NCBI RefSeq assembly: GCF_016862095.1
Contig: NZ_BOMH01000014.1
Span: 62,001-126,000 of the forward strand
DNA length: 64,000 bases
Direction: 5' to 3'
Source of the DNA: Actinoplanes cyaneus
GTDB lineage: Bacteria > Actinomycetota > Actinomycetes > Mycobacteriales > Micromonosporaceae
The notes under the pieces are model-generated. The model did no database searches. It was given only the letters and a program-made list of their open reading frames with translations, and was not told the origin of the DNA. This document shows, one piece after another, positions 51,955-61,252 of this stretch (its first letter is position 1; every line of letters begins with the position of its first letter). The translations under genes were made by a program, and so were the position numbers.

Positions 51955-52910
51955 AGGGTGCGGTTCTTGCCGGTGACAGCGAGCTGCTGCCGGGCGATGA
52001 GGTGCCGCCGCCCTGGCCCGCGCGACGGGTCACGGTGGACGGCGCGATGCTGCATGTCCGGGACACTCCGGCCACCCGGCCCGGAGCCGAGCCGGCGGTC
52101 TACGTGCACGGTCTCGGCGGCTCCTCGCAGAACTTCACGGATCTGGCCGGCCTGCTCGCCGACCGGTTCGACGGCCAGGCGGTCGATCTGCCCGGCTTCG
52201 GCTACAGCGACCCCAGCCCGCGTTACTCGATCCCGTCGTTCGCCGCGACGCTGATCGACTATCTCGACGCGTCCGGTCGTGGCCCGGTCCACCTGGTCGG
52301 CAACTCGCTCGGCGGGTCCATCTCGGTGCGGGTCGCCGCGCTGCGCCCCGACCTGGTCCGCACGCTCACGCTGATCTCCCCGGCGATGCCGTTCCTCGAC
52401 CCGCGCCGCACCGCGCAGGGCCCGATGCTGCCGCTGCTGGCCCTTCCCGGCGCGGAACGCCTGATGGCCTGGGGCCTGACCCGGATCACCGCCGAGCAGA
52501 TGGCCGAGCAGGTGCTCGCCGCCTGCTTCGGCGACACCAGCAAGGTGCATCCGCAGCGCCGCGTCGAGGCGATGGAGGAGATCCAGCTGCGCTACACGGT
52601 CGCGCACTATCCGCGGGCCTATCTGGGCACGCTGCGCGGCCTGGTGGGCAGTTTCCTCCGGGCCTACCTGCCGGGCGTCAACTCGCAGTGGCGGATGGCC
52701 GCCCGGGTGCAGGCGCCGACGCTGGTGATCGGCGGCCTCAACGACAAACTGGTCGATCCGCGCGTGCCGGCCCAGGTGGCCAAGACGATTCCGGACGGGC
52801 GGCTGCTGATCCTGCCCGGGGTCGGGCACGTCGCGCAGATGGAAGTGCCACGGCTGGTCGCCCGCGCGATCGTCGGGCTGCTCAAGGACGTGGGCTCGCC
52901 CGTGGCGTGA
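51951..52910 (+). CDS. Alpha/beta hydrolase
   Basis: This 319-aa enzyme has the alpha/beta hydrolase fold: oxyanion HGLGGSSQNF, the nucleophile elbow GNSLGGS (Ser), Asp in GGLNDKLVDP and the last His in PGVGHVAQMEVP. It resembles MhpC/epoxide or haloalkane hydrolase-like members, but the substrate is unknown. The GTG at 51951 overlaps the stop of the Pro-rich gene by 4 nt, so the two are coupled. This pairing suggests shared function, which remains unknown. Confidence 0.9.
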   Translation: MKGAVLAGDSELLPGDEVPPPWPARRVTVDGAMLHVRDTPATRPGAEPAVYVHGLGGSSQNFTDLAGLLADRFDGQAVDLPGFGYSDPSPRYSIPSFAATLIDYLDASGRGPVHLVGNSLGGSISVRVAALRPDLVRTLTLISPAMPFLDPRRTAQGPMLPLLALPGAERLMAWGLTRITAEQMAEQVLAACFGDTSKVHPQRRVEAMEEIQLRYTVAHYPRAYLGTLRGLVGSFLRAYLPGVNSQWRMAARVQAPTLVIGGLNDKLVDPRVPAQVAKTIPDGRLLILPGVGHVAQMEVPRLVARAIVGLLKDVGSPVA

Positions 52911-53009
52911 CCGCCGCTCCGCCGTGGCCGGGTTGGTCAGGGCGTCGTTCGTCACGCCTGATCCGGTCGGGCACCTGTGGATCGCGCTCGTGTGCGAGGC
53001 TCGTGCGCG

Positions 53010-53936
53010 ATGATCGCTCCTGTCACCTCGGTCCACGAACCGGAAGAACGGCCGCAGGCGAACGACCGATGGCGCCAGTGGTGGCTGGCCCTGTTCTCGA
53101 TCACCCTGGTGCTGCTCGCGGTGATCACGGTGGCCTACCGCAGGTCCGCTCCGGCGGCCTCCCCGGTTGCCGCGCCGTCCACCGCTGCCCCGTCGTCGGA
53201 CACCGTCTCGCCGTCTTCGCCCGCTCCGTCCGCCCCGCCGTCGGCCGCCGCGCCGATCGAGGAGCCGGCGTCCTCCGCCTCGGCTCCGCCATCGGCCACC
53301 ACACCGCTGATCGACCCCGAGGCCCTGCAGATCTCCGGCGCGGTCCCGGCTCACGGTTCCGGCGATTTCGCGTACGCGACCAAGCGCGGCCCGATCCTCG
53401 GAACCAGGGGACAGCTGCGCCGCTTCCGGGTCGCCGTGGAGAAGGGCAGCGGCGAGGACCCGGACGCGTTCGCCGCCCAGGTGGTGAGCACCCTCGGCGA
53501 CCGGCGCAGCTGGATCGGCAACGGAACCCTGCGCCTGCTCATGGTCGACGGGAACGAGCGGGCCGACTTCACGGTCTTCCTCGCCACCCGGGACACAGCC
53601 GGATCGAAGTGCCAGGCGGGCGGGACGAACATCCGGATCGGCGGGGTGCCGTACACCTCCTGCCGGATCCCCGGCGCGGCCATCATCAACCTGGACCGTT
53701 ACCGCAAGTCGTCCAAGCCCTACCTCAACGCGAAGATCTCGTTGGCCGTCTACCGCAACTACGTGATCAACCACGAGGTCGGTCACGAGCTCGGCCATCA
53801 CCACGAGGGATGCCCGAAAGCCGGCGGCCCCGCCCCGGTGATGGTCCAGCAGACCCTGACGACGCGCGGTTGCGTGCCCTATGCCTGGCCGCGCCGCGAC
53901 GACAAGCCGTTCACGGGGCCGGCGCTGGCGCGCTGA
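53010..53936 (+). CDS. DUF3152 membrane-anchored metzincin-like protein (short form)
   Basis: This is a 308-aa protein with TM at about residues 24-43 and a Pro/Ser linker (about 48-105). The DUF3152 domain (about 115-308) starts FAYATKRGPILGTRGQLRRF. It contains HEVGHELGHHH (HExxHxxGxxH zinc motif), and APVMVQQ resembles a Met-turn. That is a metzincin-type protease signature, though a protease role for this family is not established. Four Cys may form disulfides. The ATG at 53010 is used; a GTG at 52977 is an alternative. Paralog of the next gene. Confidence 0.88.
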   Translation: MIAPVTSVHEPEERPQANDRWRQWWLALFSITLVLLAVITVAYRRSAPAASPVAAPSTAAPSSDTVSPSSPAPSAPPSAAAPIEEPASSASAPPSATTPLIDPEALQISGAVPAHGSGDFAYATKRGPILGTRGQLRRFRVAVEKGSGEDPDAFAAQVVSTLGDRRSWIGNGTLRLLMVDGNERADFTVFLATRDTAGSKCQAGGTNIRIGGVPYTSCRIPGAAIINLDRYRKSSKPYLNAKISLAVYRNYVINHEVGHELGHHHEGCPKAGGPAPVMVQQTLTTRGCVPYAWPRRDDKPFTGPALAR

Positions 53937-54029
53937 CCTGCGCAGTCGGCCGAACGTCACGGCCCACCCACCCTGGGGGAGCCACCGCTGATCAGTATGG
54001 CGGGAAATCGGTGACGCTCGCTGACGGCC

Positions 54030-54055
54030 TGTGGACAACGTGCTGGTGTGGATGA
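54030..54055 (-). promoter_or_regulatory. Pair of DnaA boxes (TTGTCCACA and TCATCCACA)
   Basis: TGTGGACAA (54030-54038) and TGTGGATGA (54047-54055), both on the minus strand as DnaA boxes, again 17 bp apart. They are 98 nt upstream of the long DUF3152 gene, in a 216-bp intergenic interval. The second box fits only the relaxed consensus. Confidence 0.5.
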
Positions 54056-54152
54056 CCGTGCGACCCGCGATCCGGCGTGGTGCGGGGTTCTTCCGGTGGG
54101 GAATTCGATTCTCCTGTGACGGACGGCGAGTCGTGGCAGGCTGGCCCTTGTT

Positions 54153-57100
54153 ATGGCAAACGCGACAAATGCCTCCCCTGATCCGGCGACCGGCGCGAGC
54201 CGGTCCGCTGCCGGACGGCGTGCCCGCACCGAGCCGGCCCGGGCGAAGACGTCCGGGAAAGGCGTCGTCACGGCGCAGGCCGACGCCGCCGAGAAGCCCA
54301 CCCGTACGCGGAACGCCGCGGCCGGCCAGCCCAAGCCCTCGGCCTCGCGCACGGTGGCGTCCAAGTCGGCCGCCGCCGCTGCCAAGTCCGCGGCCCCAGC
54401 CCGCCGACCGGCCGCCGCCAAGTCCGCCGCCAAGTCCGCCGCCAAGTCCGCTGCCAAGTCCGCGGCCGATGGCAGCGCCGCCGTGCGCAAGTCCGCGGCT
54501 GAGGGCAACGCCATCGTGCGCAAGTCCGCGGCTGAGGGCAGCCCTGCCGTCCGCAAGTCCGCAGCCGAGGACAGCCCTGCCGTGCGTAAGCCGTCCGTCA
54601 GCGCCGGCGGAGAGGTCTCCACAGCGCGCAAAAGCACCGCCGGCAAGACGGGAAAGGCGCTTCCCGCCCGGGAAGCGGCTGGTGGAGCCGGCAAATCGTC
54701 GTCCGGCCGGCCCGGCGGAACGGCGGAGAACCGGTCAGCCCGGCGCCGGGCCGCGGCGCAGGACACGCCGGCCGGCGGTCGGACCGCAGCGGATGCCAAG
54801 GCGACGGCGGCGCGTGCCCGTAAGAGCCTGCGCACCGGCGAGGCGGGCGGCCGTGCGGTGGCCGCCGAGTCCGGGACGGGCCCGCGCGCCCGCAAGACGA
54901 TCGCCCCCGGGGAGGGTGCGCCGGCGCGGAACCGGGCCGTGGCGGCGGAGACGAGCACAGCGTCGCGACCTCGCAAGACGCTCTCCTCGGAGGTGCAGCC
55001 GGGTCAGGCCGGTACGCCGCGCAAGACGATCGGCCGTGGCGTCGACGCGCCCCGGCCGGCCATGCACGCGGCCGAGGATCGGGAAGTTTCCGGCGGCCGG
55101 CATCGGCGCAGCGTCGAGCGCTGGGATGCGAGCACCGGCCGCCACCGGATGTCGGCGGAGAACCCGTCGGCCCGGCACCGGGCCGAACAGCACCCGTCCC
55201 ACGGCACGGGCGGGTCGCGACTCGGTCCGGCAGACGACCGGGAGCAGCCGCCACCCGGTGCCCCGCAGCAGAATCCGAACGACGGCCCGGCGGGTCCACC
55301 GCGGCCGGGGCCGCCCTCCGCCGCGCCGGCCCGGCATGCCCAGCCACGGCCGGCGCGTCCGCCGGTGGATCCGGAGACCGGGCTCCCGCCGGGCATGACC
55401 CGCGGGATCCTGGAGTTGGCGGCGGAACGACTGGCCGCCTCGCGGGCCGCGCAGCCCGCTGACGGCGAGGAGCCGGAAGCCGAGGAGCCGGAGCCGGCCG
55501 AGCCCGAGGCCGAGGAGACGCCTCGCCCCGCTGGCCGGCGGGGCGGTCGTTCGGCCGGCGGCTCCGGGTTTCGCGGCGCGGCTACCCCCGCGGGGGGCAC
55601 CCGCCCGGGCTCTGGTTCCCGGCCGCCGCTGGCGTCCCGGCCGCCGGCCGGTCCACCCGAGGCCGTCCGCCCGCCGACCACCCCGACCGATCCGGCGCTG
55701 CGTTCTTCACCGACCGGCGCTGCCGGCGTGCCTGTCGACGTCCGGCCGGAGGACGGGCCGCAGCTCGTCCGGCCGATCCGGGCCGATCGGCAGGCGCCGC
55801 CCGGGCCCGGCCGGGCCGTCGAGGAACCGCAATGGGACGAGCCGTCCCCGGCCGGGATCGCAGGCCAGCAGGACCGGCCGAGCCGTCGCCGCCCGATCGT
55901 CCGACCAGCTCCGGCAGCGATCGCCCCGGCCGGCGTCACGCAGGGAGCAGCCGGTCTCACGCACGGAACAGCAGGACTCACGCAGGGAACAGCCGCTGCC
56001 TACCCGTCACCGCCGGTGGAGACTCCGGTCGCAACCCCCGTGGTGCCGGCTCGATCGGTGATCGCGGACGCGGGACCGGCATATGCGGCGCCGGAGCCCG
56101 CGGCGGGCGCGCTCACGACGTACACCGGAATCGATCTGCCGCAGATGCCGGCGAGCGCGCCGGACATCGTCGAGTTCACCCAGGTCACCACGGATCACGA
56201 GACCGAGGACGAGACCTGGTTCTGGTCCACGGCGGAGCATCCGGCCGGGCTTCCGGAGAGTGTCCGCCTCCCGGCCGGCATCCCGGAGGGCCTCTGGCAT
56301 CCGGCCGAGCAGGAGCCGGTCCACGACGACCAGCCGACGCACGAGCAGCCGGTCCACGACGACCAGTCGACGCACGAGCAGCCGGTCCACTCCGAGGCTG
56401 TGACGACGGAGGAGGCGGAGGCGCCGGTCGAGACCCGGGAGAGCCCGGTTCCGCACCAGCCGCTGCCGATCGCCGCCGCCGGCGAGGCCCCGGTCGTCGA
56501 GATAGACCGGACCAGCCCGCCTCCGGACGTCGACGGACCCGCGGCGATCCCGGCGAGGCTGACCCCGTCCGGCCGCCGGCTGCGGCGCCGTCGCCGCCGG
56601 GTGACCTTCATGGCGTACCTGATGGTCGTCGGTCTGGTTCTGATGGTCGGTCACGAGTTGCGGGACCGGCGGCAACCGGCGGTGGTCGACCGCGCGGCCG
56701 AGCCGATCGGCGCCGCCGCGCCGCAGGTCACGCAGGTGACGGAAGAGCCGGATCAGGTGGGCTCGGTGCAGGGGGAGAGCCAGGCCGCCGAGACGTCCGG
56801 CAAGGCGGGCAATTTCCGGTACGCCGACACGCGCGGCGCGACGTTCGGAAAGTCCGGGCAACTGCGCCGGTTCCGGGTGGCCGTCGAGGAGACCGTGCCC
56901 GAGGTCGAGCCGGAGGTGTTCGCCAGGGCGATCGACAGCACCCTGAGTGACAAGCGGAGCTGGATCCGGAGTGGGAAGGTGCGGCTGCGCCGGGTGCCGG
57001 AGTCGGCCCGGGCGGAGTTCACGATCTATCTCGCCTCGGCGGGCACGTCGGAGAAGATGTGCGCCGCTGGTGGCCTGCACACCGAGGGTTTCACCTCGTG

Positions 57101-57362
57101 CCGCGTCCCCGGCCAGGTGATCATCAACGCCGAGCGCTGGGCGAACGCGGTCCCGGACTACGACGGCGAGCTGTGGGAGTACCGGCAGTACGCGATCAAC
57201 CACGAGGTGGGTCACGAGCTCGGGCACGGGCACGAGAGCTGCCCCGGCAGGGGGAAACCGGCGCCTGTGATGCTCCAGCAGACGTACGGCCTGGACGGTT
57301 GCACCCGCAACGCCTGGCCCTACCTCGACGGGAAGCGGTACGAGGGTGAACCGCGCCCCTGA
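54153..57362 (+). CDS. DUF3152 metzincin-like protein with histone-H1-like repeat N-terminus
   Basis: This 1069-aa protein begins with about 150 residues of Lys/Ala/Ser repeats (AKSAAKSAAKSAAKSAAD; then VRKSAAEGS units) similar to actinobacterial H1/HupB-type basic tails. Residues to about 800 are Pro/Ala/Glu-rich disorder, with two HDDQxTHEQPV units. A TM (about 825-843, TFMAYLMVVGLVLMVG) precedes a DUF3152 domain (about 888-1069) with HEVGHELGHGH and APVMLQQ. The N-part is therefore cytoplasmic and may touch DNA, while the protease-like part is outside. Four Cys are at positions like those of the short paralog. Confidence 0.88.
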   Translation: MANATNASPDPATGASRSAAGRRARTEPARAKTSGKGVVTAQADAAEKPTRTRNAAAGQPKPSASRTVASKSAAAAAKSAAPARRPAAAKSAAKSAAKSAAKSAADGSAAVRKSAAEGNAIVRKSAAEGSPAVRKSAAEDSPAVRKPSVSAGGEVSTARKSTAGKTGKALPAREAAGGAGKSSSGRPGGTAENRSARRRAAAQDTPAGGRTAADAKATAARARKSLRTGEAGGRAVAAESGTGPRARKTIAPGEGAPARNRAVAAETSTASRPRKTLSSEVQPGQAGTPRKTIGRGVDAPRPAMHAAEDREVSGGRHRRSVERWDASTGRHRMSAENPSARHRAEQHPSHGTGGSRLGPADDREQPPPGAPQQNPNDGPAGPPRPGPPSAAPARHAQPRPARPPVDPETGLPPGMTRGILELAAERLAASRAAQPADGEEPEAEEPEPAEPEAEETPRPAGRRGGRSAGGSGFRGAATPAGGTRPGSGSRPPLASRPPAGPPEAVRPPTTPTDPALRSSPTGAAGVPVDVRPEDGPQLVRPIRADRQAPPGPGRAVEEPQWDEPSPAGIAGQQDRPSRRRPIVRPAPAAIAPAGVTQGAAGLTHGTAGLTQGTAAAYPSPPVETPVATPVVPARSVIADAGPAYAAPEPAAGALTTYTGIDLPQMPASAPDIVEFTQVTTDHETEDETWFWSTAEHPAGLPESVRLPAGIPEGLWHPAEQEPVHDDQPTHEQPVHDDQSTHEQPVHSEAVTTEEAEAPVETRESPVPHQPLPIAAAGEAPVVEIDRTSPPPDVDGPAAIPARLTPSGRRLRRRRRRVTFMAYLMVVGLVLMVGHELRDRRQPAVVDRAAEPIGAAAPQVTQVTEEPDQVGSVQGESQAAETSGKAGNFRYADTRGATFGKSGQLRRFRVAVEETVPEVEPEVFARAIDSTLSDKRSWIRSGKVRLRRVPESARAEFTIYLASAGTSEKMCAAGGLHTEGFTSCRVPGQVIINAERWANAVPDYDGELWEYRQYAINHEVGHELGHGHESCPGRGKPAPVMLQQTYGLDGCTRNAWPYLDGKRYEGEPRP
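54413..54590 (+). repeat. Coding tandem repeats for Lys/Ala units
   Basis: Within the long DUF3152 gene, GCCAAGTCCGCC-type 12-bp units run about four times (54416-54464), followed by 30-bp units encoding VRKSAAExxxA about four times (about 54480-54590). They build the basic tail. Confidence 0.75.
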
Positions 57363-57482
57363 GCCTCCGCGGTTTATTCCTGGATCCCGCATGTCGGGCC
57401 CGTGGCCGACGTCATGCGCATCTCCGTGGCGAACGAGCGACAATGGGCGACGATCCTTACCACCGAACCCGGGGAGTGAACT

Positions 57483-58664
57483 GTGGCTCTGCCCCCGCTG
57501 GTCGAGCCGGCCGCCGAGCTGAGCGTCGACGAGATCCGCCGCTATTCGCGACACCTGATCATCCCCGATGTCGGGATGGACGGGCAGAAGCGGCTGAAGA
57601 ACGCCAAGGTCCTCGCCGTGGGCGCGGGCGGCCTCGGCTCACCGGCGTTGCTCTACCTGGCCGCGGCCGGGGTGGGCACGCTCGGCATCATCGACTTCGA
57701 CACCGTCGACGAGTCCAACCTGCAGCGCCAGATCATCCACGGCGTCTCCGACGTCGGCACGCCCAAGGCGGAGTCGGCGGCACGCAGCATCGCGGAGATC
57801 AACCCGCTGGTGAACGTGATCATTCACAACACCGCGCTGGACCGCGACAACGTCAAAGAGATCTTCAGCCAGTACGACCTGATCGTCGACGGCACCGACA
57901 ACTTCGCGACGCGGTACATGGTGAACGACGCCGCGGTGCTGCTCGGCAAGCCGTATGTGTGGGGTTCGATCTACCGCTTCGACGGCCAGGCCTCGGTCTT
58001 CTGGGAGGAGCACGGTCCCTGCTACCGGTGCCTCTACCCGGAGCCGCCGCCGCCCGGCATGGTCCCGAGCTGCGCCGAGGGCGGCGTGCTCGGCGTGCTC
58101 TGCGCGTCGATCGGCTCGATCCAGGTCAACGAGGCGATCAAGCTGATCACCGGCATCGGGGAGCCGCTGGTCGGCCGCCTGATGGTCTACGACGCCCTGG
58201 AGATGGAGTACCGCAAGATCAAGGTCCGTAAGGACCCGAATTGCGCGCTCTGCGGGGAGAACCCGACAGTCACCGACCTGCTGGAGGACTACGAGGACTT
58301 CTGCGGCGCGGTCTCCGAGGAGGCGCAGGAGGCGATCACCGGTTCGACGATCACCGCCCGCGAGCTCAAGGACTGGCAGGACAGCGGCAAGGACATCTTC
58401 CTGGTCGACGTCCGCGAGCCGGCCGAGTGGGAGATCAACCGGATCCCCGGCGCGACGCTGATCCCCAAGGGCGAGATCCTCTCCGGCGAGGCGCTGGCGA
58501 AGTTCCCGCAGGACCGGCAGATCGTGCTGCACTGCAAGTCGGGCGTGCGCTCGGCGGAGGCGCTGGCCGCGCTCAAGGCGGCCGGCTTCAAGGACGCCGT
58601 CCACGTCCAGGGCGGCATCGTCTCCTGGGTCAACACGGTCGACCCGTCCCTGCCGTCGTACTGA
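57483..58664 (+). CDS. moeZ: Adenylyltransferase/sulfurtransferase MoeZ
   Basis: This 393-aa protein activates small sulfur-carrier proteins. The N-terminal ThiF/MoeB domain (about residues 20-270) has GAGGLGSPALLYLAAAGVG for ATP, the activating Arg region SNLQRQ, and the zinc CxxC pairs CYRC and CALC. A C-terminal rhodanese domain (about 290-390) has VLHCKSGVRS with the persulfide Cys. It serves molybdopterin, thiazole or cysteine pathways. The GTG at 57483 has GGGGAG upstream. It is single here with no moa genes. Confidence 0.96.
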   Translation: MALPPLVEPAAELSVDEIRRYSRHLIIPDVGMDGQKRLKNAKVLAVGAGGLGSPALLYLAAAGVGTLGIIDFDTVDESNLQRQIIHGVSDVGTPKAESAARSIAEINPLVNVIIHNTALDRDNVKEIFSQYDLIVDGTDNFATRYMVNDAAVLLGKPYVWGSIYRFDGQASVFWEEHGPCYRCLYPEPPPPGMVPSCAEGGVLGVLCASIGSIQVNEAIKLITGIGEPLVGRLMVYDALEMEYRKIKVRKDPNCALCGENPTVTDLLEDYEDFCGAVSEEAQEAITGSTITARELKDWQDSGKDIFLVDVREPAEWEINRIPGATLIPKGEILSGEALAKFPQDRQIVLHCKSGVRSAEALAALKAAGFKDAVHVQGGIVSWVNTVDPSLPSY

Positions 58665-58671
58665 GGTCCGC

Positions 58672-58703
58672 GGGCCGGCGCTCCTTCACGGATGCGCCGG
58701 CCC
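58672..58703. terminator. Hairpin downstream of moeZ
   Basis: Arms GGGCCGGCGC (58672-58681) and GCGCCGGCCC (58694-58703) form a perfect 10-bp stem 8 nt after the moeZ stop. No T-run. Probable terminator. Confidence 0.6.
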
Positions 58704-58780
58704 GGAAACACTCTTCGGTGTGACAAGTGCTGTCCGGATCACGGCGGCGAATCACAGAATCGGCGGGTAGCGTCTCTATC

Positions 58781-59587
58781 GTGGTCGATACCGATGCCGC
58801 GATCGGATACGTCGTGGCCCATGGTGACCCGGTCGAGCGTGCGCGCTTGTCGTATCTGCGGACCGGTCAGCCGGCGTCTCCGGAGATCATCGACCGGATC
58901 GCCGGCGGTCAGATGTCGGAGGGCGGCTGGCCCGCCTCGGCCGACGGGCAGGTGCCCTCGGTCGACGCCACCTGCTTCCGCCTGGGCGAGCTCGACGATC
59001 TCGGTGGCCTGCAGGCCGGCCCGGTCGCCGAGCGCGCGCTGCACTGGCTGGCCACCGCTCAGCGCCCCGACGGCACCTGGCAGGAGCACGAGTCGCTGGC
59101 CGGCGAGGCCCCGGCGTGGGCGATGCCCGGTGACCCGGAGGCCACGCTCTACCTGACCTCGGCGGCCGGTTTCTGGCTGACCGCGGCCGCCGTCGAGATC
59201 GACTCCTACCAGACCCGCGGCCGCTATCAGAACGTGCTGACCTCGGCGGCCGGGTTCGTCGCCGCCCAGATCCGGCCGGACGGGACGTGGCCGTCGTTCC
59301 TGGCGGCCGGCTGGCACGCCGCCGGCCTGTTGCACCAGCAGCAGTATTTCTACGAGTCGTCCCGGGTGCAGCTGGTCCTGGGCGAGCGGCTGCCCGACAT
59401 GGCGCCGGCCGACGTCGCGCAGATGGCGGCCGCGCTGCGCCGGGTCAACCTGGGCGACGACTGGCTGCTGCGCAACGCGCGCAAGAGGCTGGCCGAGACG
59501 CAGCGCCCGGACGGCGGGTGGGACAGCAACGAGGGGCCGGTCTTCGACGTCAACATCACGCTGACCGCGTTGCGGGCCTGCCGCTGA
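58781..59587 (+). CDS. Terpene-cyclase/prenyltransferase-repeat protein
   Basis: This 268-aa protein is an alpha-barrel of the squalene cyclase/prenyltransferase repeat type. QW-like motifs recur: SEGGWPASADG, AQRPDGTWQEH, IRPDGTWPSF and TQRPDGGWDSN. No DxDD acid motif or prenyltransferase zinc site is seen, so a cyclase reaction is uncertain. The GTG at 58781 is preceded by TAGCGT exactly 7 nt upstream; an earlier in-frame start at 58727 is not needed. No terpene genes are near. Confidence 0.82.
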   Translation: MVDTDAAIGYVVAHGDPVERARLSYLRTGQPASPEIIDRIAGGQMSEGGWPASADGQVPSVDATCFRLGELDDLGGLQAGPVAERALHWLATAQRPDGTWQEHESLAGEAPAWAMPGDPEATLYLTSAAGFWLTAAAVEIDSYQTRGRYQNVLTSAAGFVAAQIRPDGTWPSFLAAGWHAAGLLHQQQYFYESSRVQLVLGERLPDMAPADVAQMAAALRRVNLGDDWLLRNARKRLAETQRPDGGWDSNEGPVFDVNITLTALRACR

Positions 59588-59600
59588 CCTCCCGGCGGGC

Positions 59601-59688
59601 CCGGTGGGAGCGAGCCGGCCGGCGAAACGCCCGGCGCGACCTCGCGGCGGGGCCGGTGGGAACGCGCCGACCGGCGAAACACCCGGCG
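59601..59688 (+). repeat. 52-bp-period direct repeat
   Basis: Two imperfect copies of about 36 bp start at 59601 and 59653 (CCGGTGGGAGCG / CCGGTGGGAACG, both continuing to GGCGAAAC and CCCGGCG). They lie between convergent genes in a 159-bp gap. No coding role. Confidence 0.55.
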
Positions 59689-59746
59689 GGCCGGTGAGCA
59701 TGCGTCGCCCGGCGATCATCGTTGACCGGCCGGGCGAGCGCGTGCG

Positions 59747-61252
59747 TCAGACTTGGAAGCCGCGGTGCCGCCGCACGAGCTTGCGCAGCATGAACACGGT
59801 CTGCGCGATCGTGGCCAGGTAGAGGATCGGCCACCCCAGCGACAGGATCGCGGACTGCACGCCCACGCTCTGCTGACTCCAGGCGTAGATTCCGCCGCCC
59901 AGGATCGCGAGCAGCACGATCAGCGGCATGACGTAGGCCGAGCCCTTGCCCTTCTCGGCGTTCGCCTGCGCGGCCCAGTTGTCCTTGTCGCTCTGGGCGA
60001 GGAACTGCGTCCACGCGGACACGAAGTGGCCCATCCGGATCCACATGTACAACTCGGCCGGGAGGAACAGCGCCGCGTAGAGCAGGTCCGACGCGCTCTT
60101 GTCCTTCATCGCCAGCGCGAGCCGCAGGTTCAGCAGCATCGCGATGGCCGGCGGGATCAGCCAGATCGGGTTGAACACGAACGCGTGAATCGACAGTGCC
60201 GCCATCAGCAGCAGCAGGAAGCCGATCCGGGACCCGATGTTGAACAGCATCGCGATGTTCTCGTACCAGCGCAGGCGCAGGTTCGGGTGCAGCGGCTGAC
60301 CCTTGTTGTCACCGCGCTGACCGGGCCAGAAGAGGTCGATCGCGCCGAAGTTCCACTTGACCTGCTGACCGTGCAGGGCGCGCAGGTTCGTCATCGGGCC
60401 GACGAAGGCACGGGCGGTCGCGCTGATCTTCGTACTGAATCCGGCGTCCTTGATCTGGAGGGAGAGCTTGCTGTCCTCCACCTCGCTGTCGCGCACCCAC
60501 GGCGCCTGCTGGTGGTGGCGGACCATCACCATCTCCAGCGCGCGGATGCTGAACAGGCTGCACTGCCCGCCCAGCACCGCCATGTTGCGGCCGCGCAGGA
60601 GGTTGTCCATGTTGAACGCGCCGAACTGCGCCCGCTGGCCGGCCACGAGAAACCGGGCCATCAGCCCGCGGTACCGGCTCTTGTCGATCGTGTAGATGGC
60701 GCTCAGCCCGCCGATGCGCGGGTCGTCGGTCATCTCCAGCTCGAGCCGTTCCACGGTGTCGCGGGCGAGCGTCGTGTCGCCGTCGACGCCGAGGATGTAG
60801 TCGCAGCCGCGGGACAGGAAGTAGCCGTAGTTGAGCGCGCCCACCTTCTTGTCCGGGTTCACGCCCATGTCGTGGACGTGGACGGTGGTGACGAACTCCT
60901 CGCCCTTGATCGTCCGGGTGTGCCGGCCCTCGAACGAGCGGGCGATCTCCGGGGTGTCGTCGTCGGTGTTGTTGATGATGACGTGGATGACGTCCGGCAG
61001 CCGGGTCTGGGCCAGGATGCTCTTGAGGACGTCGCCGATCGTGTCCTGCTCGTTGTAGCAGGGGATGATGCAGCTGATCGTCGCGTGCCGCGGTTTGGCG
61101 GCGGCGATCTCGTCGGACACCGCCTCGGCGTGTTCCAGCAGGGCCAGCTGCGGCACGGCCGGCGGCAGCGCCAGCGGTCCCGCCTTGGTGCTGCGCGGGA
61201 CGAGGATGCGGCGGTCGGTAGCTCGGCGAAGGCCGGGACTGGTCTCGGTCAT
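59747..61252 (-). CDS. Processive GT2 glycosyltransferase (cellulose/hyaluronan-synthase-like)
   Basis: This 501-aa membrane enzyme polymerises sugar from UDP-sugar. Features: ISCIIPCYNEQDTI start of the GT2 domain, ILGVDGDTTL (DxD), the acid DSEVEDSKLSLQ (ED), and QQVKW, the QxxRW-like motif of processive GT2 enzymes. TM helices are at about 365-390, 400-418, 445-465 and 470-490. The ATG at 61252 overlaps the stop of the lipoprotein gene. UDP-sugar dehydrogenase upstream implies a uronic acid substrate, so a glucuronic-acid-containing polysaccharide is plausible. Confidence 0.92.
   Translation of the reverse strand: MTETSPGLRRATDRRILVPRSTKAGPLALPPAVPQLALLEHAEAVSDEIAAAKPRHATISCIIPCYNEQDTIGDVLKSILAQTRLPDVIHVIINNTDDDTPEIARSFEGRHTRTIKGEEFVTTVHVHDMGVNPDKKVGALNYGYFLSRGCDYILGVDGDTTLARDTVERLELEMTDDPRIGGLSAIYTIDKSRYRGLMARFLVAGQRAQFGAFNMDNLLRGRNMAVLGGQCSLFSIRALEMVMVRHHQQAPWVRDSEVEDSKLSLQIKDAGFSTKISATARAFVGPMTNLRALHGQQVKWNFGAIDLFWPGQRGDNKGQPLHPNLRLRWYENIAMLFNIGSRIGFLLLLMAALSIHAFVFNPIWLIPPAIAMLLNLRLALAMKDKSASDLLYAALFLPAELYMWIRMGHFVSAWTQFLAQSDKDNWAAQANAEKGKGSAYVMPLIVLLAILGGGIYAWSQQSVGVQSAILSLGWPILYLATIAQTVFMLRKLVRRHRGFQV

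Noticed and set aside
53937..54152. A small gene in the gap before the long DUF3152 gene
   Set aside because: No frame with a start, ribosome site and sensible composition; the gap holds the DnaA-like pair and the promoter.
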